Notes: generated by a model from the letters alone, not told the origin. Shown: positions 8,188 through 17,069, counted from the stretch's first letter. The stretch: 64,000 nucleotides of DNA from Desulfotignum sp. (GCA_011390635.1 JAABSA010000003.1:62001-126000), one strand, 5' to 3'. Program-made: numbers and translations.

Positions 8188-9984
8188 TTATGCCTTGCGT
8201 GACAGGACGGTTTCAGGGGATGTGACCTGGATACCGGGTGCTGTCTGCAAAATGGCCAGGTTATAAAACACCCCCTTTTGGGCCATCAACTGGTCTCTTG
8301 TGCCCTGCTCCACAATGGTGCCGTTTTTGAGCAGGATGATGCGGGAGGCATAATCAATGGTAGACAGCCGGTGGGCAATGACAAAGGAGGTTCTGCCCTT
8401 CATCAGGTTTTCCAGGGCTTTTTGCACCACATGCTCCGCCTGGGAATCCAGGGCGGATGTGGCCTCATCCAGGATCAGCACCGGTGCGTCCTTGATCAAG
8501 GCCCTGGCAATGCAGATGCGCTGTTTTTCCCCGCCTGACAGCCGGGAGCCCAGCTCTCCGATCAACGTATCATAGCCTTTGGGAAATCCGGTGATAAAAT
8601 CGTGGGCATAAGCGTCTTTGGCAGCGGCGGCAATTTCCTCATCTGTTGCATCCATTCGGCCATACCGGATATTGTCTTTCACGGTTTCATTGAACAGAAT
8701 AGGCTCCTGGGTGACAATGGAGATTTTGTCCCGCAACGATTTTATGGACAGGTCCCGGACATCCTTTCCCCCTATGGTCACCCGGCCTGATGTCACATCA
8801 TAGAGCCGGGGAATCAGGTTCACCAGGCTGGTTTTGCCGCCCCCGCTCATGCCCACGATGGCCAGAACTTCACCGGGCGCTGCAGTAAGATTGATATGTT
8901 GCAATGCCGGTGCTTCCTCCGGACCATAGGTGAAACAAACCTCTTCAAATGCCACGTCCAGGGATTTGCCGGAGAGCATCCCGGGGTTGGGGGCCTCTTG
9001 AATAGTCTGGTCTTCCTCCAGGACATCAAAAATCCGGGATGCGGCTGCCACCCCTTCCTGGATGGTGTTGTTCAATTTGGATAACTTTTTTACCGGATCA
9101 TACAGCATAATCACAGCGGCTAAAAAGGAAAAAAAGATTCCCGGGGTAGAGGTTCCGTTGATGACCCGAAGTCCCCCGAACCAGATGATAAAGGCAATAC
9201 CCAGTCCCCCCAGAAACTCCATGACCGGGGAAGACAGGGCTTTGACAAAGGTTTTTTTCATTTCCAGCTGGAACAGAAGCCGGGTTTTATGCCGGAACCG
9301 CTGTTTTTCAAAGGCCTGGAGATTGAAAATCTTGATAATTTTGCTGCCGGTAAAGGTCTCATGGAGAAAAGAATTCAATTCCGCCATGGTTTCCTGTGTA
9401 CCGGTGGAAAACCTGCGTACCCTGCGGCCGAACACCAGGATGGGATAAAAAGCCAGGGGCAGGACAAGAAAGGCACCGCAGGCCAGCTGCCAGTCCCGGT
9501 AAAAAATCACGAATAAAAATGCAATGATGGAAAAAAAATCCCGGAATATATTGATCACGGCCGTGGACACCATGCCTTTAACAATATTCACATCATTGGT
9601 GATCCGGGACATGAGGGCACCGGTTTTCTCCTTGTGGATAAAGGCCAGGGGCAGATCTGTGATCCGTTCATACAAAGACTCTCTGAAAAACCGGATGATG
9701 CGCTCCCCGATATAGTTCATCAAATATTCCGATCCGAATGTGCCCAGACCCTTGAGCAGGAACACCAGTACAGCCAGCCCCGGAATCAGCATCAGCATGT
9801 CTTTGTTTTTTGCCACAAAAATATCATCGATCACCGGTTTGACCAGAAACGCCATAGCCCCGTTGGCTGCAGCCACAACGATCATGCACAGGGCCGCAAT
9901 GATCAGGTATGTCCGGTATTGCAACACCTGATCCAGTATTTTTCTGCGCCGGGATCCGGACAGATTTGCCTGTTTTTTCTCCAT
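8188..9984 (-). CDS. msbA: Lipid A export ABC transporter, MsbA-type
   Basis: A 598-residue fused permease-ATPase that flips lipid A-core across the inner membrane. The N-terminal half is a six-helix exporter domain starting at about residue 20 (YLIIAALCMIVVAAANGAMAFLV). The C-terminal ATPase has Walker A IVGMSGGGKTSL, Q-loop VTQEPILF, signature LSGGEKQRICIARAL, Walker B VLILDEATSALD and the H-loop IAHRLST. The frame extends to 10023, but the ATG at 9984 (MEKKQANLSG) gives a usual-length protein and avoids crowding the divergent waaA start. The adjacent KDO transferase gene supports a lipid A role over a generic drug exporter. Confidence 0.88.
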   Translation of the reverse strand: MEKKQANLSGSRRRKILDQVLQYRTYLIIAALCMIVVAAANGAMAFLVKPVIDDIFVAKNKDMLMLIPGLAVLVFLLKGLGTFGSEYLMNYIGERIIRFFRESLYERITDLPLAFIHKEKTGALMSRITNDVNIVKGMVSTAVINIFRDFFSIIAFLFVIFYRDWQLACGAFLVLPLAFYPILVFGRRVRRFSTGTQETMAELNSFLHETFTGSKIIKIFNLQAFEKQRFRHKTRLLFQLEMKKTFVKALSSPVMEFLGGLGIAFIIWFGGLRVINGTSTPGIFFSFLAAVIMLYDPVKKLSKLNNTIQEGVAAASRIFDVLEEDQTIQEAPNPGMLSGKSLDVAFEEVCFTYGPEEAPALQHINLTAAPGEVLAIVGMSGGGKTSLVNLIPRLYDVTSGRVTIGGKDVRDLSIKSLRDKISIVTQEPILFNETVKDNIRYGRMDATDEEIAAAAKDAYAHDFITGFPKGYDTLIGELGSRLSGGEKQRICIARALIKDAPVLILDEATSALDSQAEHVVQKALENLMKGRTSFVIAHRLSTIDYASRIILLKNGTIVEQGTRDQLMAQKGVFYNLAILQTAPGIQVTSPETVLSRKA

Positions 9985-10049
9985 AAACCTTATATCTTTG
10001 GTTCCAGACCTATTGTCAATCATTTAAAAACATGAGAGCATATGTTTCC

Positions 10050-11324
10050 ATGACAAAGACCGCCTTTATACCCAATTTTATGGCATTTTACAACATCGTC
10101 TGGACAGCGGCCCTGCCTTTTTTGCAAAAAAGCCCCAGACTGGCTGATTCTTTTGACCAGCGCATCTGTGAAGCGCATCTTGTACCGGCGGATCTGTGGA
10201 TCCAGGCCGCATCAGCAGGAGAAGCCTTTCTTGCCGCAACTCTGGTCCGGCACCTTTCCCCTGCAAAACCTGTCCGGGTGCTGGTCACCACCACCACAGC
10301 CCAGGGCATGCAGATTCTGAAGGCAGAACAAAAAAAACCAATTTTCCACCCCAATGTATCTTTGTCTCTGGCATGGTTTCCCTTTGATAAGCCTGCGGTG
10401 GCAAAGGCAGCAGTGAAGGCGGTGCATCCAAAGGTCATGGTACTGCTGGAAACCGAATTATGGCCGGCCCTGCTGCATTTCCTCAAACAGAACCGCACAC
10501 AGATTCTGGTGGTCAACGGCCGCATGTCCCATGGCAGCGGCCGGCGGTACCGATGGACCAGAATATTGTGGTCCCGTGTCAGCCCCCATGAGGTCCTGGC
10601 CATCTCGGCCCGGGATGCTGCCAGATATAAGCAGGTGTTTCACCGGGCAAAAATTTCTGTGATGCCCAACATCAAATTTGACATATATTCCCCTGAACCC
10701 CATGAAACAGGGGCAGGGTTTCCGGCAGGCATATTTCCCTGCCCCCTGCCGTTATCCATTCTGGCATCCATCAGACGTCAGGAGGAAAACCAGGCCCTTC
10801 GGATGATCCATCACATGCTGGACAAATTTCCAGAACAGGTGGTGGCGGTTTTCCCCAGGCACATGCACAGAATAACATCCTGGAAACATCTGCTGGCCAA
10901 GACCGGACATCCATTTTATCTGCGGTCCCAAATGGCATGCCCCCTGAGCCGGCCCGGTATCATCCTCTGGGACCGGTTCGGAGAAATGCACGCCGCCTTT
11001 GGCCATGCTGCCGCGGTGTTCATGGGCGGCAGCCTGGCACCTTTGGGCGGACAGAACTTTATGGAGCCGCTCCTCCAGGGAGCCCCTGTGGTGACAGGTC
11101 CTTTCTGGGATGATTTTTTCTGGGTGGGAACTGCCGTGTTTGACACAGGACTTGTGGCAAAAAAGCCAGACTGGCAGACAGCCGCCGATACCATGGTCCG
11201 ACACCTGGAACACCCCGGGGACAGAAACAAACAGCGGCAAAAGGCCATAGATTATGTTACTGCCCGGGCCGGGGGAACTGACCTGGCCTGTCGGGCCATA
11301 CTGAATGCGTTATCAAAAGCATGA
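10050..11324 (+). CDS. waaA: 3-deoxy-D-manno-octulosonic acid (KDO) transferase
   Basis: A 424-residue KDO transferase that adds KDO from CMP-KDO to lipid IVA at the inner membrane. An N-terminal membrane-associated segment (FMAFYNIVWTAALPFL) is followed by the conserved WIQAASAGE motif, which contains the putative catalytic Glu. Next come VLVTTTTAQGM, LLETELWPALL and NGRMS. The C-terminal GT-B half has GGSLAPLGGQNFMEPLLQGAPVVTGP. All are family hallmarks. Start: the frame opens at ATG 10032, with ATG 10050 next; neither has a strong ribosome site. It is divergent from msbA, so the promoters of both must lie within about 65 bases or overlap coding sequence. It ends four bases before the patatin-like gene. 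Confidence 0.93.
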   Translation: MTKTAFIPNFMAFYNIVWTAALPFLQKSPRLADSFDQRICEAHLVPADLWIQAASAGEAFLAATLVRHLSPAKPVRVLVTTTTAQGMQILKAEQKKPIFHPNVSLSLAWFPFDKPAVAKAAVKAVHPKVMVLLETELWPALLHFLKQNRTQILVVNGRMSHGSGRRYRWTRILWSRVSPHEVLAISARDAARYKQVFHRAKISVMPNIKFDIYSPEPHETGAGFPAGIFPCPLPLSILASIRRQEENQALRMIHHMLDKFPEQVVAVFPRHMHRITSWKHLLAKTGHPFYLRSQMACPLSRPGIILWDRFGEMHAAFGHAAAVFMGGSLAPLGGQNFMEPLLQGAPVVTGPFWDDFFWVGTAVFDTGLVAKKPDWQTAADTMVRHLEHPGDRNKQRQKAIDYVTARAGGTDLACRAILNALSKA

Positions 11325-11327
11325 TGG

Positions 11328-12410
11328 TTACGACAGGGGCCGGACCATATCCTGAATACGGCCGGTTTTTGTGGCTTCAAGAAATGCATCCCCCAGAACC
11401 CGGCCCATGTCAGCCGCCTTTTCCCAGGCGTTTATCCGCACCCCATCCTGTCCCATGAGACGGGTAAAATCTTTTCTGTCCGGGATCCGGCCAAAGGGAA
11501 GGCGTGACACAAATTTTTCTGACGGTGCCAAAAGTATGATCCGGTCGGCAGCTGATCCTTTGATGCGGCGGTTGACATCTTTTTTATCAAACCATCCCGG
11601 AATGAGATACGGATAAAAATGGGGATAGAGAATAAACCCTTTCTTGCCTGAAGACAAGGCAAAGGAAGGGTGATAATCCAGTATCCCGCCGTCTCTGTAC
11701 ATGCCTGTGGGTGCGCCGGGAATATCAGCCACCCCTTCCATGACATAGGGAATCGCACCGGATGCGGTCAGGGCGGGCTGCAAATTTTGCGTTCCCAACG
11801 GCACAAACCGGGTGGGAAAATCAGAGAAATCCACGGCCCGGGTGTCAAATTCCGGGTGGTGAAACACAAACCGTTCCAGATAGATCTGCTGCAGATTCCG
11901 GGACACCCGGTTCACGCAGGCCCCTGCAAAAATGCCCAGCAATTGGACCGGCCGGTGCCTGGAAGCAAGCAGATACCGGCACCTGACCGCCCCGAACGCG
12001 ATGCGGATAAACGGATGGCACAGGATATCATCCACCCGGGTCTGGTCAAGAAACGCCTGCATGATGCGCACCGATTCACGGGTGACCCGGGCAGGGGTCA
12101 CCCGGCCCTGGTAATACTGATGGATATAGGCATATTTTAAGGCACCAAATGCCAGGGCCGGATTTTTTTGGGCTGCTGCGGCAAGTTTCCAGGCACCGAT
12201 GGAGGTGCCCAGAACCAGCAGCGGATCTTTGCGGTCTTTGAACCAGTGGGAGAATATGGCACTGTCCAGGCCGTGGATCACCAGCCATTTGGCAGCGCCT
12301 GATGCCCCCAGTACCAGGCGGATGTCATCCGGGGACAGCCCGTTCTTTCGTATATGTTCATAAGCGGTTTTTCCCGCCAGCACCACCAGATCGCCTGTTT
12401 TTTCAACCAT
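11328..12410 (-). CDS. Patatin-like phospholipase family protein
   Basis: About 360 residues with patatin-type features. LVLGASGAAKWLVI forms the early glycine-rich oxyanion-hole region. LVLGTSIGAWK supplies the nucleophile elbow (G-x-S-x-G, Ser near residue 70), and MYRDGGILDY supplies the catalytic Asp of the Ser-Asp dyad. This suggests a lipid acyl hydrolase; the substrate is unknown. The start is placed at ATG 12410 because AAGGAGG lies 12 bases upstream, although the frame continues to 12530 across the palindrome region. It converges on waaA with only three bases between stops. Confidence 0.75.
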   Translation of the reverse strand: MVEKTGDLVVLAGKTAYEHIRKNGLSPDDIRLVLGASGAAKWLVIHGLDSAIFSHWFKDRKDPLLVLGTSIGAWKLAAAAQKNPALAFGALKYAYIHQYYQGRVTPARVTRESVRIMQAFLDQTRVDDILCHPFIRIAFGAVRCRYLLASRHRPVQLLGIFAGACVNRVSRNLQQIYLERFVFHHPEFDTRAVDFSDFPTRFVPLGTQNLQPALTASGAIPYVMEGVADIPGAPTGMYRDGGILDYHPSFALSSGKKGFILYPHFYPYLIPGWFDKKDVNRRIKGSAADRIILLAPSEKFVSRLPFGRIPDRKDFTRLMGQDGVRINAWEKAADMGRVLGDAFLEATKTGRIQDMVRPLS

Positions 12411-12523
12411 GCTGCTGCCATGCCTCCTTATGTCATACAGATAAAAAAAGACAGTTTTAAAGTGTAAAGATGTATAGCAGGCAGGTACTATACCATTGAC
12501 TGTTTCACCATTCAATGACCGTT

Positions 12524-12587
12524 TTCCCACCCTGGATATTTGTTATAGTAGCGTGCACGCTACTATAACAAATATCCAGTTCCCACC
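12524..12587. repeat. 48-bp perfect palindrome flanked by 8-bp direct repeats
   Basis: Bases 12532-12579 form a perfect inverted repeat with 24-bp arms and no spacer (arm begins CTGGATATTTGTTATAG; centre GCGTGCACGC). TTCCCACC lies immediately on both sides (12524-12531 and 12580-12587). An 8-bp direct repeat around abutted 24-bp ends looks like a target duplication around a mobile element whose interior is gone. The 343-base gap 12411-12753 that holds it separates the divergent patatin-like and PLP-lyase genes. A short hairpin (TACCCGC-agggg-GCGGGTA) follows at 12599-12617. Confidence 0.9.
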
Positions 12588-12753
12588 GGTCACACCGCTA
12601 CCCGCAGGGGGCGGGTATCAAGCAGCCGAACAGGATGTGGTAACATGCCATGGCCCCGGGATTGTGCCGGATTGTCTGGACTTATGGCTGCAAATTCTGT
12701 ATACAGCCCATTTAATTAAATAAAACATGATCAAAATATGGACAGGAGAAACC

Positions 12754-13935
12754 ATGGACAATGCAATACACGCCGGTACACTGGCGGTCTGGGGAGGAGA
12801 AGCGCACTCTTTGATGCAGGGTGCCACCCAGGTGCCGGTGGTTCACAGTGTGTCTTTTGGATACAAAGATCTGGATGAATGGATCCAGGTGGCACAGGGG
12901 GAAAAACCCGGCCATATCTACGGCAGGAACACCAATCCCACAGTCCAGGCATTTGAAGAAAAAGTGCGGCAGATGGAAGGGGGTGAAGCCGCCACCAGTG
13001 CCGCCACCGGCATGGGCATCATCAGCAGCGCCCTGTTCGGCCTGCTTTCTTCCGGGGACCGGGTGGTGTCTGTAAAAGACACCTATGGCGGAACCAACAA
13101 GCTGTTTATCGAGTTTCTGCCCCGTTTCAAGGTGGATGTGACATTATGCGACACCACGGACCATGAAGCCATTGAAGCGGAAGTGGCAAAAGGGTGCAGA
13201 CTTTTGTACCTGGAAACCCCCACCAATCCCACCATCAAGGTGGTGGATCTGGAACGGCTGATCACGGCCGCCAAAAAGGCGGGAGCCATTGTGATCGTGG
13301 ACAACACCTTTGCCACCCCCATCAACCAGAATCCGCTGCAGTACGGGGCGGACCTGGTGCTCCACAGTGCCACCAAATTTCTGGGGGGCCATGCCGATGC
13401 CCTGGGCGGGGTGATCTGCGGAGACAAGCACCTGGTGAAGCAGATCTACCATTTCCGGGAAATCAACGGCGCCACCCTCCACCCCATGGCAGCCTACCTG
13501 CTGCTGCGGGGAATGAAAACCCTGCACCTGAGAGTAGCCCAGCAGAACAAAAGCGCCCTGGAAATCGCCCGGTTTCTGGCAGATCATCCGGCCGTGGGCC
13601 GAGTACACTACCCGGGCCTGGAATCCCATGAAAATCATGAGATCGCAAAACAGCAGATGCGCGGGTACGGGGGCATGCTCAGTTTTGAGCTGAAACAAAA
13701 CTCTCTTGAGGCGGTAAAAAAATTCCTTCCCCGGCTGACATTTGCCCATTCAGCAGCCAACCTCGGGTCGGTGGAAACCATTGTGGGACCGCCGGCCACC
13801 ACCAGCCATGTGGAATGTACCGCACAAGAGCGGGCTGCCATGGGGATTCCAGAAGGGCTGATCCGGTATTCCACCGGCATTGAAGATACCCGGGACCTGA
13901 TTGCCGATCTGCAACAGGCACTGGAAGGCATATAA
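12754..13935 (+). CDS. PLP-dependent Cys/Met metabolism enzyme (cystathionine gamma-synthase / methionine gamma-lyase family)
   Basis: A 393-residue fold-type I PLP enzyme. The PLP lysine sits in LHSATKFLGGHAD (about residue 205), the cofactor Asp in VIVDNTFATP, and YGRNTNPT and YLETPTNPT are gamma-family signatures. TGMGIISSAL supplies the phosphate-binding turn. Family members act in cystathionine synthesis or cleavage, O-acetylhomoserine sulfhydrylation, or methionine gamma-elimination; sequence alone does not decide among these. The start at ATG 12754 is preferred over 12727 because AGGAG precedes it. It appears monocistronic, with a palindrome upstream and a hairpin element downstream. 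Confidence 0.85.
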   Translation: MDNAIHAGTLAVWGGEAHSLMQGATQVPVVHSVSFGYKDLDEWIQVAQGEKPGHIYGRNTNPTVQAFEEKVRQMEGGEAATSAATGMGIISSALFGLLSSGDRVVSVKDTYGGTNKLFIEFLPRFKVDVTLCDTTDHEAIEAEVAKGCRLLYLETPTNPTIKVVDLERLITAAKKAGAIVIVDNTFATPINQNPLQYGADLVLHSATKFLGGHADALGGVICGDKHLVKQIYHFREINGATLHPMAAYLLLRGMKTLHLRVAQQNKSALEIARFLADHPAVGRVHYPGLESHENHEIAKQQMRGYGGMLSFELKQNSLEAVKKFLPRLTFAHSAANLGSVETIVGPPATTSHVECTAQERAAMGIPEGLIRYSTGIEDTRDLIADLQQALEGI

Positions 13936-13990
13936 CGGACAGCCAGTGAACAAGTGATGGAACGTATCACGTCCCAGCTGTAAAACAGGA

Positions 13991-14067
13991 GCCCCCTGTG
14001 GTTGCTTCCTGCAGGACTGTCAGAGCCTCCAAGGATCTCAGGCCGGCAGGAAGCAACCACAGGGGGC
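13991..14067 (-). repeat. Conserved-loop hairpin element, copy A
   Basis: Perfect 22-bp arms at 13991-14012 and 14046-14067 (outer sequence GCCCCCTGTGG / CCACAGGGGGC) enclose a 33-base loop starting AGGACTGTCAGAG and ending ATCTCAGGCCG. The same loop recurs in copy B (26057-26133) and, reverse-complemented, in copies C and D. It lies in the 341-base gap 13936-14276 between the PLP lyase and the IclR gene, which also holds the iclR promoter. Orientation is called minus by comparison with C and D. Unlike the others, this copy has no large element beside it. Confidence 0.9.
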
Positions 14068-14166
14068 GGCCTTTCTGCAGCATTGGTTACGCCACACTCC
14101 CCGCTGCCCGGCACCGGAAAGGCCTCCGACAGTCTTTTGCGGGAAACCAGCGGCAACGGTTTATCC

Positions 14167-14234
14167 TTGACATGGCCGGTAAAATTGCCATAATGGGTGT
14201 CACTTTATGCAACACGTGTCTTTTAATGTGTGAC
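14167..14234 (+). promoter_or_regulatory. Promoter and candidate operator of the iclR-type gene
   Basis: TTGACA (14167-14172), a 16-base spacer and CATAAT (14189-14194) form a good sigma-70-type promoter. Just downstream, GTCAC (14099+100 = 14199-14203) and GTGTGAC (14228-14234) form facing half-sites that match the half-sites in front of the PanB-like gene, suggesting autoregulation by the IclR protein. Confidence 0.6.
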
Positions 14235-14276
14235 GTATAATCTGGAATGACCCATGCCAGGATGGGTGAAACAACC

Positions 14277-15038
14277 ATGACTGAAAAAAAATATTACAAC
14301 ATCGCCTCCCTTGAAAAAGGCATCCGGATGCTGGAGCTTCTGGCTGCCCACGGGGAGTTGAGCGTGAGTGAGGCAGCCCGGCTCATGGACACCAACCGGG
14401 CCGGCAGCCACCGGTTCATCTCCACCCTCAAAGACCTGGGGTATGTGGAAAAAAACAGCAGCAACAAGTATCAGCCCACATTGAAAATCATGACTCTGGC
14501 CCAGAAGGTGGCAGACCGGTTCGAGATCCGGCGCATGGCCAAACCCCATATGCACCGGCTGTCCATACTGTACAAGGAAACCATCAACCTGGGGCTGTTC
14601 AAGAACCAGGAAATCATCCACATAGACAAAATCGACAGCCTCGAGGTACTCCGCATGGACTCGGCCTTAGGGGACAAGGCCCCGGCCTACTGCACCGGAC
14701 TGGGCAAGTCCATCCTAGCCTTTCTGCCGGACCATGAACTGGATCACTATCTGAACACGGTGGACCGCCGGCCTCTGGCCCCCAACACCATCACGGACAA
14801 GGATGAGTTTCTGCAGGAGCTGTCCCGGGTCCGCCAAAACGGCTATGCCATTGATGATGAAGAAATGACTATCGGGCTGCGCTGCATTGCGGCCCCCATC
14901 TTTGATCACAACCATTATCCTGCCTATGCCGTCAGCATTTCCGGGCCGGCCATGCGCCTGACCCACCGGACTCTGGAAGAAATAAAACCCCAGATCCTCA
15001 AGGTGTCTGAAGACCTGTCCCATAAAATGGGCAGTTGA
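14277..15038 (+). CDS. IclR family transcriptional regulator
   Basis: A 253-residue IclR-type regulator. The N-terminal winged helix-turn-helix reads YNIASLEKGIRMLELLAAHGELSVSEAARLMDTNR, with GSHRFISTLKDLGYVEK as the recognition part. The C-terminal ligand-binding domain shows TINLGLFKNQEIIHIDKI, YCTGLGKSILAFL and CIAAPIFDHNHYPAYAVSISGP, all family signatures. It heads the plus-strand catabolic unit at 15.2-24.4 kb and probably controls it in response to a small carboxylate. Shared GTCACA/TGTGAC half-sites in front of both transcripts support this. Start: ATG 14277, although ATGs at 14247 and 14262 are in frame; 14277 gives the typical N-terminus. Confidence 0.9.
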   Translation: MTEKKYYNIASLEKGIRMLELLAAHGELSVSEAARLMDTNRAGSHRFISTLKDLGYVEKNSSNKYQPTLKIMTLAQKVADRFEIRRMAKPHMHRLSILYKETINLGLFKNQEIIHIDKIDSLEVLRMDSALGDKAPAYCTGLGKSILAFLPDHELDHYLNTVDRRPLAPNTITDKDEFLQELSRVRQNGYAIDDEEMTIGLRCIAAPIFDHNHYPAYAVSISGPAMRLTHRTLEEIKPQILKVSEDLSHKMGS

Positions 15039-15141
15039 TCCAGGACTGATTCCCCATCCTGTTTCTCTTTTATTTTCCCGTCTTCTCTCTTAAACTTCAA
15101 AAACCCCACCCTTCAAACCTCAAAAAATATGTAAAAAATCC

Positions 15142-15214
15142 TTGACAAAGCCAGGGGATTTTTTTTATCACTAAAATGTCACACTATAAAAACAATAGTC
15201 ACACTATATGTGAC
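15142..15214 (+). promoter_or_regulatory. Promoter with repeated GTCACACTAT operator before PanB-like gene
   Basis: TTGACA (15142-15147) and TTATCA (15165-15170) are 17 bases apart. From the presumed start site onward lie GTCACACTAT (15178-15187) and the palindrome GTCACACTATATGTGAC (15198-15214). Placement downstream of the promoter suggests repression, most simply by the adjacent IclR protein. Confidence 0.6.
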
Positions 15215-15241
15215 ATATCCTGAATATTTTTTGGAGGCAGC

Positions 15242-16096
15242 ATGAAAAAGAAAAAACTGACCCGATGGGACCTGCAGAACAAAAAACAGGCCGGGGAAAA
15301 GGTCGTCTGGATCACGGCCTATGATTACTGGAACGCCACCTTTGCCGAAGCCGCCGGCATGGACATGATCCTGGTGGGAGATTCTCTGGGCATGTGTGTA
15401 TACGGCTATGAAGGCACGGTGCCGGTAACCATGGACCAGTGCATTGTCCACAGTGAAGCGGTGCGGCGGGGCGCTCACGACACATTTGTTATCGGCGACA
15501 TGCCGTTTTTGTCCTACCAGGTCAGTGTGCCGGAGGCGGTGCGCAATGCCGGGCGGTTTCACAAGGAAGCCGGCGTGGATGCCATCAAACTGGAAGGCGG
15601 CAAGCGGGTATGTCCCCAGATCCAGGCCATAGCCGACGGCGGTATGCTGGTCATGGGCCATATCGGTCTGACCCCTCAGAGTTCAGGACAGCTGGGGGGG
15701 TTCAAGGCCCAGGGCAGAACCGCTGAAGCTGCCGCTGAACTCATTGCCGATGCCGAATCCATCCAGGAATCCGGGGCCTTTGCCCTGCTGGTGGAGGCTG
15801 TTCCCCCGGAGGTGTGTCAGATCATCACAGAGACCCTGACTATTCCGGTATACAGCATCGGGGCCGGCATTGATGCTGACGGCCAGCTGATGATCTCATC
15901 TGATGTAGCCGGGGTGTTCCAGGCATTTACCCCCAAATTTGTCAAAAAATATGAAAATCTGGGGGAAAAAACCATCCAGGCATTTTCCGCATACCGGCAG
16001 GATGTACTGGAGAAAAAATTTCCCGCACCAGAACATACCTATAAAATGAAAGAAGGCGAACTGGCAAAACTGAAAACACTTTTACAGCAAGGATAA
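15242..16096 (+). CDS. 3-methyl-2-oxobutanoate hydroxymethyltransferase-like (PanB) protein
   Basis: A 284-residue PanB-family TIM-barrel aldolase. The family signature is clear: ITAYDYWNATFAEAAGMDMILVGDSLGM, then HSEAVRRGA, DMPFLSYQV, KLEGG, MGHIGLTPQ, and IPVYSIGAG near the C-terminus. Authentic PanB transfers a hydroxymethyl group from methylene-tetrahydrofolate to 3-methyl-2-oxobutanoate for pantothenate. Here no panC or panD is adjacent, and the gene opens a catabolic unit with peptidases and a TRAP transporter. It may therefore act on another 2-oxo acid, possibly in the retro-aldol direction (inference). GGAGG precedes the ATG. Confidence 0.82.
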   Translation: MKKKKLTRWDLQNKKQAGEKVVWITAYDYWNATFAEAAGMDMILVGDSLGMCVYGYEGTVPVTMDQCIVHSEAVRRGAHDTFVIGDMPFLSYQVSVPEAVRNAGRFHKEAGVDAIKLEGGKRVCPQIQAIADGGMLVMGHIGLTPQSSGQLGGFKAQGRTAEAAAELIADAESIQESGAFALLVEAVPPEVCQIITETLTIPVYSIGAGIDADGQLMISSDVAGVFQAFTPKFVKKYENLGEKTIQAFSAYRQDVLEKKFPAPEHTYKMKEGELAKLKTLLQQG

Positions 16097-16101
16097 TAAA
16101 A

Positions 16102-17049
16102 ATGAGCGACGTATTGAACACAATCAGAGATTTCATGGAAAAACAGGGGATCCCGGGAAGGGATGGATATGATCTGGCAGCATCCGGCAAGGCCTTTGCC
16201 GACGGTGCCAATTTCAGAATTGAAATTGCGGGTGTGGAACGGGCCACCACCATGGCGTCCATGATCAAGGAAGCTGACCGCAGAAATATTGTCATCCACC
16301 GGGCCATTGCCGCGGTGGGCGGCTCCACCTACTGCGATTTTGCCGAACTCAAGGACATGGCCCAGATGGCAAAAGACGCCCAGATTGAAGTGATCATGAC
16401 CGTGGGCCACCGCAAGGGCTGGGATACCGGCGCCAAGGAGATGGCGACCAGTGAAGGCCAGATGCAGGGGTTCCGCCTCAGAGGATCCGACAACATCTCA
16501 TTTCATATAGCTGACATCATGCGCAATATCGAGGCAGGGTTCCGGGGATTTCTGGTGTATGACGAAGGGGTGCTGTTTCTCCTCAACAAGATGCGGGAAC
16601 AGGGCCTGATCCCCAAAGAGACCATATTCAAGTTTTCCGTGTTCGGCGGATACTGCTCTGCTGCCGGCGCCAAGGTCGTTGAAAGCATGGGGGCCAACTC
16701 TTTGAACCCCATTTCCGATGTATCCCTGCCCATTTTGTCATCCATCAGAAAAGCGGTTAACATTCCGCTGGATATCTACACCATTATCGTGAACGCCTTT
16801 GGCGGGAACTTTAGGGGGTATGAATGTCCGGAAATTGCAAAAGTGGCTTCTCCGTGCTATTTTAAATTCGAGCCCGGCACCTCGGAGGGTGATATTTACA
16901 TGCCCTGGGTGACAGAAGCGTGGCATGCCGGTTTTATCAAGGAAAAAGTGAAGATCGCCTCCATTGTCATGGAACTGATGGAACGGCATGCACCGGAGAT
17001 GAAAACCTCTCCAAAAGGGGCCAAAGATCTGGTTTTAACCAAACCCTGA
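16102..17049 (+). CDS. Unassigned TIM-barrel-like protein (resembles proteins annotated as U32-type peptidase-like)
   Basis: 315 residues, six bases after the PanB-like gene, with AAGGATAA before the ATG. Segments such as FRIEIAGVER, IVIHRAIAAVGGSTY, EVIMTVGHRKGW, GFRGFLVYDEGVLFLL and IPLDIYTIIVNAFGG alternate strands and helices as in a beta/alpha barrel. The opening IPGRDGYDL with later YRIEI-like and PLDIY segments recalls a family some databases label U32-like peptidase, but I see no convincing catalytic motif. It is probably a cytoplasmic enzyme acting on the same substrate as its operon neighbours. Function unknown. Confidence 0.8.
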   Translation: MSDVLNTIRDFMEKQGIPGRDGYDLAASGKAFADGANFRIEIAGVERATTMASMIKEADRRNIVIHRAIAAVGGSTYCDFAELKDMAQMAKDAQIEVIMTVGHRKGWDTGAKEMATSEGQMQGFRLRGSDNISFHIADIMRNIEAGFRGFLVYDEGVLFLLNKMREQGLIPKETIFKFSVFGGYCSAAGAKVVESMGANSLNPISDVSLPILSSIRKAVNIPLDIYTIIVNAFGGNFRGYECPEIAKVASPCYFKFEPGTSEGDIYMPWVTEAWHAGFIKEKVKIASIVMELMERHAPEMKTSPKGAKDLVLTKP

Positions 17050-17069
17050 ACCATAGCAGGATACCAGTC

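Noticed and set aside
12697-12706. CTGTATACAG palindrome upstream of the PLP lyase considered as another GntR operator.
   Set aside because: It lacks the extended TGTATAC-N-GTATACA form and the TTGACA geometry seen at the two sites in the aromatic block.
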